Shown here: one piece after another, positions 1 to 11,449 of the stretch
How the letters are laid out: each line of letters begins with the position of its first letter
Numbering within the stretch: position 1 is the stretch's first letter
Program-made: the position numbers and the translations under genes
Notes under the pieces: generated by a model
What the model was told of the DNA's origin: nothing
Seen by the model: the letters and a program-made list of their open reading frames with translations, nothing else
Database searches by the model: none
Source of the DNA: Piper betle
Lineage: Eukaryota > Streptophyta > Magnoliopsida > Piperales > Piperaceae
NCBI GenBank assembly: GCA_033002965.1
Contig: JAURVB010007680.1
Span: 1 to 64,000 of the forward strand
Direction: 5' to 3'
DNA length: 64,000 nucleotides

Positions 1-136
1 TACAGGACCCTCATAGCTCATACACGCGACTGGAGTCGGCTCAGTACACATGTTCTGAATCTGACTCGACTCAAAAATAATGGTCGAACCAACCGGTTTT
101 GAATATAAAACCCTAACTCGAATCGTGGGTTTTACA
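1..136 (-). mobile_element. Family A LTR, 5' end fragment
   Basis: Reverse complement of the first ~130 bases of the A solo LTR at 5379. The two share the block around 'cgattcgagttagggtttta' and the terminal TGTAAAACCC, seen here as ggttttaca ending at 136. No polypurine tract follows, so this is a solo or truncated LTR whose other part lies beyond the window edge. Confidence 0.75.
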
Positions 137-341
137 TAGGTGGCCAAGGAGGGTGTCGATATGCTGATGACGATGGCGTTGGCAGTGGAGACGGAGCAAG
201 TAGTGGCAGAGAAGGCAGGGAGGTGGATGCTCCTTTAAAAACCCATTGGATGAACTCACTCCTTCAAAGTTCCACCGCAAATGAATTTCACATCGTTGGA
301 TGCGCTTTTAACGGCCAGATCACTGTAGCTGAGCCTCCCCA
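137..341. other. Unassigned spacer
   Basis: About 200 bases between two A-LTR pieces. It begins with a purine-rich stretch (ggtggccaaggagggtg) and ends before a CA-rich run. I recognise no gene, LTR terminus or repeat in it. Confidence 0.4.
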
Positions 342-1610
342 CCCTACACACACACACATACACACATGCACGTTAGTAATGAGTGTTACTAGTCCATAAA
401 TAACTATAACAAACTGAAAAATGAGAGTTGACTCTCATTTAGAAGAAAAACATATATTAACATCATGTGCTGAGTGGTCTACTGATGCCTCTCTAGGAAA
501 TTTCTCAGTTTCTTTTATGTCCCTTGGGAGTACAAGTATATTATAAGCCCTCTCCTTTCCTTCATATTTCTCCTAGCCCTAAATACAAAGGCCGAGTATT
601 CTCAGGCCTGTATTAAACAGTACTAGTATTAAACAATACTAGTAAACCTCCACGTTTCTCCGAGTGTGAGGAAACTCAAAATGCGGAGTTGTTAGGGTTC
701 CTCAAGAATAGAACATCCCTTGCACTAATCAAGTCACGTTGTAACTGGCACGTGTACTTGCTCATGGTATGTGCGAGTCGATTTCACTATCTCTCATCTT
801 AGTGAAAACTCGATAAAATTATATATAGGCCTAGGAAGGGTTTATATAATAGGCCCGAAGGCAACTTGCGGTGGATCTGGTTTTCGAAATCAGACTCGAG
901 GGATCTCATCATCAAGGGTTATTAATATGAAAAACTATTAAACTAAATAACTCGAGTTAACTAGAATCCGACAAAACACCACTTAACATGTTAAGCAAAT
1001 AATAAATCAAGCCATGACCGAAGAAGCGATAAATAAGGGACAAGTCTTAAACACACTTGGTAAAAGCTCCAAGTCAGGCCATGCTCTTAGGCGGCAAACT
1101 TCTCCTACGTACCTACATGATCAAACTAAATGTTAACACCCAAGCTAGCAATATAATGCATGAATAAAATTGATGTGTAGAAATCATTACAAAATTATGA
1201 ATACTATAATTGCTAACATCACTATCAAACTATCAACAACTGAATTAATTTAACAACCAACAATTTAAAATCTTCTTATCATTACTTTTTAACTAGGTGA
1301 CTACATCATAGTGTTTAAACTTATTATCATCTCATATCAATTCTCATTTTGAATTAACTTCCTAATCAAATAATTAATTAACCAACATAATTATAACCCT
1401 AATACCTAACTTCCCAATTTTTAACATCATTAATATCATATTAAATTTCAAAATTATTTAACTTAAATTATAAGTAATCGTTACCAATTCGTAGTTACGA
1501 ATAGAAATTTATAAATCACAGATAATTATTACAAATGTACAAAATTAAAATATTAACAAAAATATGAAAAATTCATAAAAATTATGAATGATATGCATAT
1601 GACTAAAATT
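342..1610 (-). mobile_element. Family A LTR fragment
   Basis: Matches the 3' two thirds of the A LTR on the minus strand. Bases 380-440 correspond to 7640-7760, 590-730 to the 'aacgtggaggtttac' section near 7370, 830-990 to 7040-7170, and 1040-1130 to the region near 6900. The AT-rich part 1130-1610 also reappears at about 9050-9422. No coding potential. It directly abuts a family C LTR at 1611. Confidence 0.7.
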
Positions 1611-2051
1611 ACAACGACCCGCCCGAACTGGACCGGGTGTTACTTAAAAATATAATTTGTTGTAAACATAACATTCCAGAACATGAATTGTAAAACTGCA
1701 AATAAGTCTTGATTTTATAAATCATAAAAATAAAACATGTTTTCATAGCATAATATAAAATAACTGTTCCATAGTGTCGAACTATTTCCCATAGCCACAA
1801 TTATAACACAAGAGGATAAAAAGAAAGTCCAATCGATTCCCCATACCTAGGTTGGTCAAAGAACCACCAACCATACTTCTATTCTTTAGTCCAAAGCTGT
1901 TCACCTGCGGAGGTAATTCCGCGTTAGTGATAAAACCACTAAGCCGCATAATTCAATGAAACAAGTAAATAAAATCCTTCTTATCGTGTCAAGAGTCTTT
2001 TAGTTGTTATCAGCCTATGCCGAGCTCGTTATATGCTGGGAGGGGTGGCCA
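1611..2051 (-). mobile_element. Family C LTR, partial (3' LTR of broken C element 1)
   Basis: Begins 'acaacgacccgcccgaac', one of several window copies of the C LTR terminus (others near 4587 and 9423). It keeps the conserved blocks 'cctaggttggt', 'cggaggtaattccgcgttag' and 'gccgagctcgttatatgctg'. It stops abruptly at a TRIM array; the rest of the LTR and the 3' half of pol are missing, so the array sits on a deletion breakpoint. Confidence 0.75.
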
Positions 2052-2971
2052 TGTAACGACCCAGCCCAAAGTGCAACGTAATGGGCTAAGTCATTTCTTT
2101 AAAATGGGTACCCCGAAAGTTAAAGATCTATAGTCCATTCCCACTTATAAACAAGATCTTCTCCCAGTATGTATTAGATGTGGGACTAAGTTGAGGGATC
2201 TCACAATCCACCCACCTTAGAAAATTTCGTCCCCGAAATGCCTATTCTTGGCCTGTTGCTAGCCCCAGCCTACGTCCTTTCTGGCCAGTGACCGGCAGCC
2301 TAGCCAACGTTTCTATTCTTGGCCCGTTGCTAACCCCAGCCCACGACCTTTTTTGGGCCGTGACCGGCAGCCTAGCCAACGTCCCTAGTCCATCCCACCA
2401 TCTAACACAGAACCAGGTCGGCTCTGATACCATTTGTAATGACCCGGTTCAAAGTGCAACGTAATGGGCCAAGTCATCTCTTTAAAATGGGTACCCCGGA
2501 AGTTAAAGATCTATAGTCCATTCCCACTTATTAACAGGATCGTCTCCCAGTAGGTATTAGATGTGGGACTAAGTTGAGGGATCTCACAATCCACCCACTT
2601 TAGGAAATTTCGTCCCCGAAATGCCTATTTTTGGCCCGTTGCTAGCCCCAGCCCACGTCCTTTCTGGCTCGTGACCGGCAGCCTAACCAATGTTTCTAGT
2701 CTTGGCCCGTTGCTAACCCCAGTCGACGACCTTTTATTTGGCTCGTGACCGACAGCCTAGCCAACGTCCCTAGTCCATCCCACCATCTAACACGGAACCA
2801 GGTCGGCTCTGATACCATTTGTAACAACCCGGCCCAAAGTGCAACATAATGGGCCTAAGTCATTTTTTAAAATGGTTAACCCAAGTTAAAGATCTATAGT
2901 CCATTCCCACTTATTAACATGATCTTCTCCCAGTAGGTATTAGATGTGGGACTAAGTTGAGGGATCTCACA
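2052..2971 (-). mobile_element. Tandem TRIM array: three LTRs and two internal regions
   Basis: Three near-identical LTRs lie at 2052-2205, 2435-2588 and 2820-2971 (152-154 bp each). In the plus strand each begins TGTAAYRACCC and ends GGGATCTCACA. Two internal regions of ~230 bp separate them. Each has a polypurine tract complement after the LTR (2206-2220, atccacccaccttag) and a primer-site complement before the next one (2421-2432 and 2806-2817, gctctgatacca), so sense is minus. The pattern LTR-int-LTR-int-LTR is expected from unequal recombination between TRIM copies. Short open frames inside the internal regions are not genes. No target duplication is visible: the left flank is C LTR and the right flank is C pol. 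Confidence 0.9.
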
Positions 2972-3880
2972 TTGTGAGTTCGGTCATCGGCGATGCTACT
3001 AAGAAGAAGTCTTTCATGAATTTCCTATAGTAACCCGCTAAGCCAAGGAAGCTTTTGATGTTAGTGACTGACTTGTGTTGTGGCCAATCAGTGATTGCTT
3101 TCACTTTTGATGGATCCACTGCAACTCCAGCCTCTGAGATAATATGACCAAGGAAGTTAACCTCCCTCAACCTGAAGTCACGTTTTGAGAACATGGCAAA
3201 CAGTTGATGTTCTCTCAGAACTTGAAGAGTAATGGGCAGGTGCTTCATATACTCATCTTCATTATTTGAATAGACCAGAATGTCGTCCACAAACACGATA
3301 ATAAACTTGTCCAAGCATGCGTGAAATACTGTGTTCATGAGTGATATAAAGGCCAGTGGTGCATTTGTTAGACCAAAAGGCATGACCAGAACTCTTAATG
3401 TCCATATCATGTTTAGAAAGCTATTTTCTATATGTTTGACTCTTTTACTCTCAACTGGTGATAACCAAACCTCAAGTCTATCTTAGAAAATACTTTGACT
3501 GTTTTAGCTGATCAAACAAGTCATCAATCCTCGGTAAGGGGTACCAATTCTTGACTGTCACTTGATTGAGTTGTCGATAGTTAATACACACCTGAAGTGA
3601 ACAATCTTTTTCTTCACAAAAAGAACAAGGGCTCCCTAGGGTGAAGTACTTGGTCGAATGAAACCTACCCGCAACAACACTTCTAGTTGACTCTTTAACT
3701 CTTTGAGTTCTGCTGGAGCCATGCGGTATGGTACTTTAGAAATTGGTGTTACTCGAGGTGTTAGGTCAATGGCGAACTCCACTGCCTGCTTAGGAGGTAA
3801 CCCTAAAAGTTTGTCGGGGAATATATCGGGAAACTCTCCTACCACAGGAATCATGGACAACTCTTTGGGTCTTGACTCAG
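2972..3880 (-). pseudogene. Ty3/gypsy chromovirus reverse transcriptase remnant
   Basis: Read on the minus strand, this is the RT part of a chromovirus pol. Near 3860 is the linker typical just upstream of RT (EFPDIFPDKLLGLPPKQAVE, then [13 protein letters not shown] and GFIRPSTSP). At 3640-3440 the palm start is degraded. From about 3410 to 2980 the frame is readable: PFGLTNAP, the catalytic FVDDILVYS near 3290, FLGHIIS, and VDPSKVKAITDWP. RT copies RNA into cDNA within the virus-like particle. Frameshifts and stops at 3411-3640 and loss of everything downstream (RNase H, integrase) make it non-functional. The closest relative in the window is 37740-38708. Confidence 0.9.
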
Positions 3881-4400
3881 ATTCAACTGAGTTAGCTAAA
3901 AAGGTTTTACAACCCTCACTTGATGGCAGTGGCGAACAGATAGAGTCCTAAAAGCTTTTTCAGTAATGTCTATACAGCTCTCCGCCTTCATTGGATTGAT
4001 CCCTCTAATAAATACTTCAACTCCATTCTTCCTGAACTTTTCCACAGTGTAACGGTCACTATCATCAACAACTGGCGGCACCACTTGTCAGACTACCTGT
4101 TGCACTGGGTTTGGAGGCTCCCCTCGCTCGCCCAGGTCTGCTAACCCTGCCCACCCTTGGGCACATCCTGACCACCATCCGGGGTGATTCAGGGACCCGT
4201 TGCTAAGTTTGAGGCTCTATTCCCCGCTACCACTCTCAGTAACGGATGAACAATATTTTGAATCATAGAATTTGTATTTTCTCTAGCCTACGCCAGTCCC
4301 TCTATGGTAATCAGGATCTGAGCCAATATATTCTCTATGTTTGAATTTGACTGAGTAGATCAGTTTGACTGTCTACGAGTGCCTGCCATATGAAACGTCA
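3881..4400 (-). pseudogene. Chromovirus gag N-terminal remnant
   Basis: Minus-strand gag. A start region near 4390 reads like MAGTRRQ, followed by decayed sequence. A readable segment at 4084-3896 carries the plant gypsy gag signature 'GINPMKAESCIDI' and a following 'AFRTLSV'. Gag would form the capsid. Here it runs within tens of bases into the pre-RT linker, so the rest of gag (zinc knuckle) and the protease are absent. The copy at 38709-39250 shows a similar jump, so the deletion may predate the copies. Confidence 0.75.
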
Positions 4401-4572
4401 AAATTTTTTCATTTATATATCTATATATATATATATATTCTTTTTCAGTTATGACTTAGGTTTATTAGCAAATGAATTTGTTAATTAATAACATTAAATA
4501 TTGGGAAAAAATAAGTATTGGATTTTTCAACAAGGTACTTGAGTCATAAAGTGTGAGCTAGTGGGAAACCGT

Positions 4573-4584
4573 GCTCTGATACCA
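4573..4584 (-). other. Primer-binding site of C element 1
   Basis: The plus strand reads gctctgatacca, so the minus strand reads TGGTATCAGAGC, complementary to the 3' end of plant initiator tRNA-Met. It sits two bases from the LTR terminus at 4587, fixing sense as minus and marking 4587 onward as the 5' LTR. Confidence 0.9.
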
Positions 4585-4586
4585 CC

Positions 4587-5378
4587 TATAACAACCCGCT
4601 CGAACCGGACCGGGTGTTACTTAAAAATATAATTTGTTGTAAATATAACATTCCAGAACATGAATTGGAATACTGCAAATAACTCTACAATTTATATATC
4701 ATAAAAATAAAACATGTTTTGATAGCATATGACAGCATATAAAATAACCATCCTACAGTCTCGGACTGTTTCCCATAGCCACGATTATAACACAAGAGGA
4801 TAAAAAAAGGAAGTCAAATTTATTATCGATTCACCATACCTAGGTTGGTAAAAGAACCACCAACCACACTTCTATTCTTCAGTCCAAAGCTGCTCACCTA
4901 CGGAGTCAATTCCGTGTTAGTGATAAAACCAATAAGCCGCATAATTAAATGAAATAAGTCAATAAAATCCCTATTATCATGTCAAGAGTCTTTTAGCTAT
5001 TATGAGATATGTCGAGCTTGTTATATGCTGGGAGGGGTGGCCACCCCATCCAGCTACCATCCCATGTATGCACACACACGCTACATGGCCCACGACCTGT
5101 AGTTATCGATATTTGCCATTGACTCACCCTCTCGGCATCACAAGTGAATAATGAGCCGTCTTGCGCCATTGCGCCCGGTCACCCCTTTCGGCATGGGGGC
5201 AGGTGTTCAATCTTTTGGGGGTGCTGCCTTGTGCCGAATTGAGTCGACCCTGGTTGCGTTCCGGCGCATGGTGGTCAGATACTCAAGTCGACCAAGACTC
5301 CCACATAGTAATTTTAAGGGTGCGACACCATATCGGACTGAGTTAATTCCTTGACCCCTGTTGCACTCGGTTGCATTC
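4587..5378 (-). mobile_element. Family C LTR, first segment (5' LTR of C element 1)
   Basis: Starts tataacaacccgctcg (TA in place of the terminal TG). Collinear with 1611-2051 and then 9423-10200: 'cctaggttggtaaaagaacc', 'ggcatgggggcag', 'catggtggtcagatactcaa'. Interrupted at 5378 by a complete A solo LTR. The LTR resumes at 8367 after the duplicated CATTC. Confidence 0.88.
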
Positions 5379-5793
5379 TGTAAAACCCACGATTCGAGTT
5401 AGGGTTTTATATTCAGAACCGGTCGGGTCGACCGTTATTTTTTGAGTTGAGTCAGTTTCAGGACACGTGTACCGAGCCGATGCCAGTCGCGTGTATGAGC
5501 TATGAGGGTCATGCGTACCCAAGTATATGATGATAACGTCATGAACACAGCAGAACAGAATGAGTTATCAGATATATGAGAGTATGCCAGTCATTTTTTT
5601 TATTATTTTTATATATAGTGGATCGTAGAATTAGTATTAGGCCGTTTACCGCGTTAGGACGTGTTCGGGCAGTCTGGGTGGGTTGTTAGTCATAGAGCAT
5701 ATCATTATAATATTGTGGTGTTGTTTGATTTTACAGGATTTTTTACCGATTTTTATGAATTTTTTTAGGATTTAATACGACTTAGTTATTATA

Positions 5794-5820
5794 CTTGACT
5801 CGAGCCGGAGACGAGTCAAG
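5794..5820. repeat. Perfect 9-bp-arm palindrome in the A LTR
   Basis: Arms CTTGACTCG (5794-5802) and CGAGTCAAG (5812-5820) with a 9-base loop. Diverged versions sit at the equivalent edge of the cassette in C LTRs (near 19740, 24553 and 53235). Confidence 0.8.
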
Positions 5821-5834
5821 TAATATTTACGACC

Positions 5835-6530
5835 TTGCCACCACACACCCCGCGCCTTCTTTTCTTCCCCAAACCAAACCCCGACGCCGCCCCTGTGCAG
5901 CGTCGCCGCCGCCGCTGTCGGCGCCGCCCGGCCGCCGATCGTCGCCGCCCAGCTCCGCCACGGCGTTGCCGTGCCGCCCCGACCAGCCCCGGCCGCTGCC
6001 AGGCCGCCGCGACGTCGGAATCGGCTCGCCTAGCGCCGCGGCTACATTTCGGTCGCGTCGCCGATTTCGCCGCCGGCGAGCATCGCCACCACGATCAGGT
6101 GGTCGCCTCAGCACCCTCGACCACCCAGTGACGCTTCTTGACCGGAGCGGAGGCCGTCGCCGCCGTGGCCGGCCGGATCTAGCAACCATCACCGCAGCCT
6201 CTGTTTTAGCCATTTTCCGGCGAGCCACCGCCTCGGCCGACCATGTCGACGTCGTGGATGTGTCGGGCTCGCCGAGCCGGTTCCAATGGTACCCTATATG
6301 ACCCTTATCCAGCTAGTAGACCCGCCAGTAATTGTCGCCGGAAAACTGCCGGAAGGTTGCCGGAAAACCACTGAAGCCGCCGGAAGACCGCCGAAAAATT
6401 GGGTTCGCTGGAATTTGCCGGATCTTCCGAGGAGTTCATCCAGTCGATCCCGATCGAATGTTGGACGCCGATGAGCGCCGAATTCGAGCTCCGAGACGCG
6501 CGACGGAACCCTAGCCGTCGCCGATTGCCG
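5835..6530 (+). other. GC-rich coding-like cassette (type 1) inside the A LTR
   Basis: A very GC-rich island in an AT-rich LTR. One open frame spans 5795-6301 (168 residues, TTG-started). It is rich in Arg, Pro and Ser and contains RRASPPRSGGRLSTLDH near 6085-6130. The reverse complement of 52680-53230, in a family C solo LTR, has the same segment as RRASPPQLGGRLVTLDH in the same relative frame, with matching flanks. No known domain is recognised. It could be a captured host gene fragment or simply a conserved LTR module; as it stands it is not a credible gene. Confidence 0.55.
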
Positions 6531-7183
6531 ATGACGTGAGGTAAAATTACCTCCGAATTTATAATTTAAACTTGATGATTGTTAGCATAGTATGCTAGGG
6601 TTGGTTTATTGATGTGATTAATGTTTAATGATGGATAAAACGATGAGTTGCATGATGAGATTAAGTGTGAATGAAGAGTAAGTGGTCTAATGAAGTAGAT
6701 CAAGTCAGAGCATGATAAGTGACCACGACATAAGTTACAGACACGTAATAAAATTAGTATGAATAGGATGAGCTAGGATTAATTAATTTTTATGATTTTC
6801 TGATTGTTATGTTGATGGATGCTTGCATTGTGATTGTGATGTTATTGAGTTTGATGCATCATTTAGTTAGCGGGCGTTAGTATTTAGTTTTGACGTGTAG
6901 GTACGAAGTAGGAGCTCGCCGCCTAGGCGCGATGACACGCTTGGAGCTTCTACCAGGTCCGTTTAGGACTCGTCTCTGATTTACTCTTTCTATTGTATGT
7001 TTAATTATTGCCTGCAGGACGGGTTAAGTGGCGTTTTATCGGATCTCACTTAACTCGGGCCATTTAACCGAACATTTTCCGGATTAATAACCCCTCGAGG
7101 ATGAGATCCCTCGAGGATGATTTCGAAACCAAGATCCACCACAAGTTGCCTTCGGGCCTATTATATAAATCCCTACCCAGCCC

Positions 7184-7208
7184 TATATATATATATATAT
7201 ATATATAT
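7184..7208. repeat. (TA)n microsatellite
   Basis: About twelve TA units in the A LTR. The same spot is occupied by TA runs in other A copies (45736, 48996). Confidence 0.9.
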
Positions 7209-8366
7209 GTATTTTGCGTTTTTAGTGAGACGAGAGACGGAGAAATCGACTGCACGTACCATGCAGAGGATGTCGTGACAGTCAAAGCGGGCTCTGGATT
7301 AGTGCCAGCGGACTGTTCCATTCCCGAGGGATCCTGACAACTCCGCGTTTGAGTTCCTCACACCCGGAGAACGTGGAGGTTTACGGGTACTGTTTAGTAC
7401 AGCGCATGTCCGGACTTGTGGTTCAAAGGGTACTAAAGGCGACTGCCTGAGAGTACTCGGCCTTCGTGCTCAAGGCCAGGAGAAATATGGAGGTAAGGAG
7501 AGGGCTTAGGATAAAGTTTCATGAGAAGTACTGAAAAAGAAGTGTCGAGAGCGGCACAGTACCAGCAGCAGATCAGTAAGTTCGGGATGCTACCGGGTCT
7601 GCAGCCCAGTGGCTCCTCAGTAGTGCCCTTCAGAGTGTTCTTGAGGAAGTATATGGTTTTCTTTCATATGAGAGTTTGCTCTCATAGCCAGCTTGTTATA
7701 GTTATTTTATTTTCCGGACCAGTAACACTTGTTACTGACGTGTTTTTATACTATATGTAGGTAATAATCACGAGTTGGAGGAGCAAGCTTGGACGGAGGA
7801 GCAATGAGGTCTTGTACACACACACATGTTAGATTTCTGAATGTTTAATATTGTATTATTATGTTATTATATTGTGAATGACATGAGTAAATGTTTGAGC
7901 ATGATGATATGATGTGAATGAAATGCCAAGACACGATAATAGAATGCAAAATATGATCAGAGTTGAGCAGCGGAAGCATAGTGGGTTGAGACCCGAGCTT
8001 CAGAATGAATACGTTATAAATGAGATTTTGTGTGATTGTTAATGCATGCCGATATGTTTGTATATATATTATTTTGACAGGGTGGGCCCATAATTGCAGT
8101 TTTAGGGGAGACCTTGTTAGTTTTATTTCAGAATTTTCATCGATTTTGCTCGTAATTGTGATGGTGTGAAATTTAATTTGCATGTCATTCATGTAGTACC
8201 ATGTTAGGATTTTGTGCATGCATTCATTCATGACGGATCGTATCTTCATCTTAAGACGCCGAGATTAGATCCGCACGAGTTAGGTTCGCGTTAGCCGACC
8301 TAACCGGGGCCTGTAACATGCCGGTTTGGTTCACGAGTGTGAACCGGATTTGGGTGTTACACATTC

Positions 8367-9004
8367 GATGTATGGTGGTTGAATCTGGGCTCAGGCCAAC
8401 TGGGGTTGCCAAAAAGGGAAAATACAACATTTCAAATAATTATATTGACCTTAATAGTTTGTAAGTGAAAAAACAACTGTGACCAACGATCCTAATCTAA
8501 ACAAGAACATAAAATTATACATAAGTATAATTTTATTCTTGTAACAATGCATGCAACTAAATGATTAATATATATATATATGTATCACTATCAAAATTCA
8601 ACAATATTAAATATTAAAATATTCATGAGATATAATAATTTAAATCCTACTTTACATTTTAAATTTATTATCTAAATCATAATTCACACTTCACTAATGA
8701 AAAAGTAATTATTAACTTATAAACAAGTATATAATTTTCCTTTGCAGTGATAATTACTTAACCCCGATCTTGATGATTTAGTTTACGATTAAAATTTTTA
8801 ATTGCTATTATTATTTATAGAAATTTAATTAATTAAGTTGTTCGATTAAATTATTTAAAATGATTTGTATTATTCTAATTCAAAGATATTACTAATAGAA
8901 TTATTTTAAATTATTCAACTTAATAAAGTTTTGAACTTTATTTATTTTGATTATGATAGTTAGATTCGACGCTTGTGATTTTTACACGATTATTGTTTAA
9001 TAAC
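8367..9004 (-). mobile_element. Family C LTR, second segment (continues 4587-5378)
   Basis: Resumes at 'gatgtatggtggttgaatctgggctcaggcc' after the A insertion and is collinear with 10150-10711 and 11650-12270. It ends at 'gtttaataaccca', where other copies continue with 'cctattttctaccctac'. The break to A-type sequence at 9005 is a recombination junction. Confidence 0.85.
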
Positions 9005-9422
9005 CCAAGTGAGGCCACACACTTAGGCGGCAAACTTCTACTCCGTACTTACACAATCAAACTAAATGCTAACGCCCAAGCAAGCTATATAATGCATGAA
9101 CAAAATTGATGTATAGAAATCGTTACCAATTAACTTATTAACATCTCACATCAATTCTCATTTTCAATTAACTTCCTAATCAAATAATTAATTAACCAAC
9201 ATAATTATAACCCTAATACCTAACTTCCTTTTTTAACATCATTAGTATCATATTAAATTTCAAAATAATTTGGCATAAATTATAAGTAATCGTTACCAAT
9301 TCTTAGTTACGTACAGAAATTTATTAATCACAGATAATTATCACAAATTTACAAAATTAAAATATGAACAAAAATATGAAAATTCATAAAAATTATGAAT
9401 GATATGCATATGACTAAAATTG
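9005..9422 (-). mobile_element. Family A LTR fragment, duplicate of 1063-1610
   Basis: Repeats 1063-1610 with internal deletions: 'cttaggcggcaaacttct', 'tataatgcatgaa', 'aattaattaaccaacataat', 'gatatgcatatgactaaaatt'. It joins a C LTR at the same base as at 1610/1611, so the A/C boundary itself has been duplicated. Confidence 0.8.
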
Positions 9423-10360
9423 CAACAACCCGCCCGAACCGGACCGGGTATTACTTAAAAATATAATTTGTTGTTAACATAACATTCCAGAACATGAATT
9501 GGAATACTGCAAATAAGTTAACAATTTATAAATCATAAAAATAAAACATGTTTTGATAGGATAATATAAAATAACCGTCCCACATGTCGAACCATTTCCG
9601 ATAGCCACAATTATAACACAAGAAGATAAAAAAAAGCAAGTCTAATTTATTATTGATTCACCATACCTAGGTTGGTAAAAGAACCACCAACCATACTTCT
9701 ATTCTTCAGTCCAAAGCTGCTCACCTACGGAGGCAATTCCGCGTTAGTGATAAAACCACTACGCCGCATAATTAAATGAAACTAGTCAATAAAATCCCTA
9801 TTATTGTGTCAAGATTCTTTTAGTTGTTATGAGCCTATGCCGAGCTCGTTATATGCTAAGAGGGTGTGCACATGCTAAGTGGTCCACGGCCTGTAGTTAC
9901 TGATATTGACATTGACTCACCCTCTCGGCATCACAAGTGAATAATGAGCCATCTTGCGCCATTGCCCCCTTTCACTCCTTTTGGCATGGGGGCAAGTGTT
10001 CAATCTTTAACGGGGTGCTGCCTTGTGCCGAATTGAATGGACCCCAGTTGCGTTCCGGTGCATGGTGGTCAGATACTCAAGTCGACCAAGACTCCCACAT
10101 AGTAATTTTAAGGGTGTGGCCCCGTGTTGGACTTAATCAATTCCTTGACCCCGGTTGCACTACGTGCATACTGGTCAAATCTAGGCTCAGGCCAACCAAG
10201 GCTGCAATAAAGGGGAAATACAACATTTAAAATAATTATACGGACCTGGATACTTTGTAAGTGAACTTGCAGTTGTTACCAACGATCATAATCTGAATGA
10301 GAACATAAAATTATACATAAGTATAATTTTATTTGAGTAGCAATGCATGCAACTAAATGA

Positions 10361-10404
<44 letters not shown>

Positions 10405-10711
10405 TATTAAAATTCAACAATATTAAATATTAAAATATTCATGTGATATAATAATTTAAATCCTACTTTACATTTTGAATTTATTATCTAAATCATAATT
10501 CACACTTCACTAATGATAAAGTAATTATTAACTCATAAACAAGTATATAATTTTCCTTTGCGGTGATAATTACTTAACCCCGATATTGATGATTTAGTTT
10601 ACGGTTATAATTTTTAATCACTATCATTATTCATAAAAATTTAAGTAATTAAGTTGTTCGATTAAATTATTTAAAATAATTTGAAATATTCTAATTCAAA
10701 GATATTACTAA
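9423..10711 (-). mobile_element. Family C LTR, partial
   Basis: Begins 'gcaacaacccgcccgaaccgg' and is collinear with 4587-5378 plus 8367-8940. A (TA)n run at 10363-10401 is expanded compared with other copies. Truncated at 10711, where it joins an integrase fragment; 'aatgcaagctc' occurs on both sides of the joint (10710 and 10742). Confidence 0.85.
10363..10401. repeat. (TA)n microsatellite
   Basis: About 19 TA units in the C LTR. The same position has only 4-6 units at 8570, 11850 and 23824. Confidence 0.9.
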
Positions 10712-11449
10712 ATGCAAGCTCCTAGTCACCTCCCCAATCAAGAATGCAAGCTCTTCACAAATCTTTCAAAGTTTGAATAATCCTCTCACCAAGACCATCA
10801 GTTTGGGAATGATATGCTGTACTAAGCTTGATTTGGGTCCCCATGGCTTTTGGAAAGCTTCCCAGAAATATGAAGTGAATAGGGGATCTCGGTCGGAGAC
10901 TATCTCCTTTGGAATCCCATGCAACTTGACAATATTGTCAACATACAATCCTGCCAGGTATTCCGCAGTTCTCATTGATTTTGTGGGGATAAAGTAAGCT
11001 ATTTTAGTTAGTCGGTCCATAACCACCCATATGGAGCATGCTTCTTCTAAGTCCTTGGGAGCTTTGCAATAAATTCGCATGTGACACACTCCAATTTCCA
11101 AGTTGGTATTTCTAAAGGTTCCAATAATCCTCTAAGTAGTTGATGTTGGGCTTTGATCTATTGACAAGTCTAACACTTGGAGATAAAATCCACAACTTCC
11201 TTCTTCATCCCAATCCACTAGTAGTGTTGCTTTAAATCCTGATACATTTTAGTAACTCAAGGGTGTATCGAGAACTTTGAGTAATGAGCCTCCTCTAAGA
11301 TATTCCGCCCAATGCATCATCCTTGGGTACACACAGCCTTCTTCTAAATCTGATCACACAGCCTTCTTCTAAATCTTCATCACCCATTGTGCTAGTTTAG
11401 CACGGTCTACTTAATCATTGTAAATAACCAAATTTGCCAGTAACCCAGT
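10712..11449 (-). pseudogene. Chromovirus integrase fragment
   Basis: Minus-strand pol. At 11101-10766 the integrase core reads WVVMDRLTKIAYFIPTKS (first catalytic Asp) and SDRDPLFTSYFWEAFQ (second Asp). Upstream, at 11230-11110, a degraded zinc-binding segment corresponds to 36786-36986. Further upstream, 11300-11440 matches the RNase H-integrase linker at 37010-37160, with a small duplication ('acacagccttcttctaaatct' twice near 11335-11375). The DDE core lacks its C-terminal part. Both ends are joined directly to LTR sequence, so this is a scrap left by deletion. Confidence 0.88.

Larger units (their letters stand above)
5379..8361 (+). mobile_element. Family A solo LTR with CATTC target duplication
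   Basis: 2983 bp from TGTAAAACCC to GGGTGTTACA, flanked by the 5-bp duplication CATTC (5374-5378 and 8362-8366). Both sides continue as family C LTR, so the insertion is clean. No primer site or internal region follows, hence a solo LTR. Sense is plus, because related A/D LTRs with this end are followed by TGGTATCA on the plus strand (27423, 43989). Contents in order: the ~100-bp 5' block, a 9-bp-arm palindrome at 5794-5820, the GC-rich cassette 5835-6530, an AT-rich middle, the 'tcgaggatgagatccctcgagg' block near 7100, a (TA)n run, and a 3' third conserved with D LTRs. Confidence 0.93.

Noticed and set aside
2242..2433. 63-codon frame in the TRIM internal region
   Set aside because: It spans the primer site and repeats a short motif twice because the DNA is repeated; it is non-coding TRIM sequence.
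3703..3951. Plus-strand frames opposite the RT and gag remnants (also 36993-37577, 38455-38894)
   Set aside because: They are mirror frames of the minus-strand chromovirus pol, whose conserved motifs fix the coding strand.
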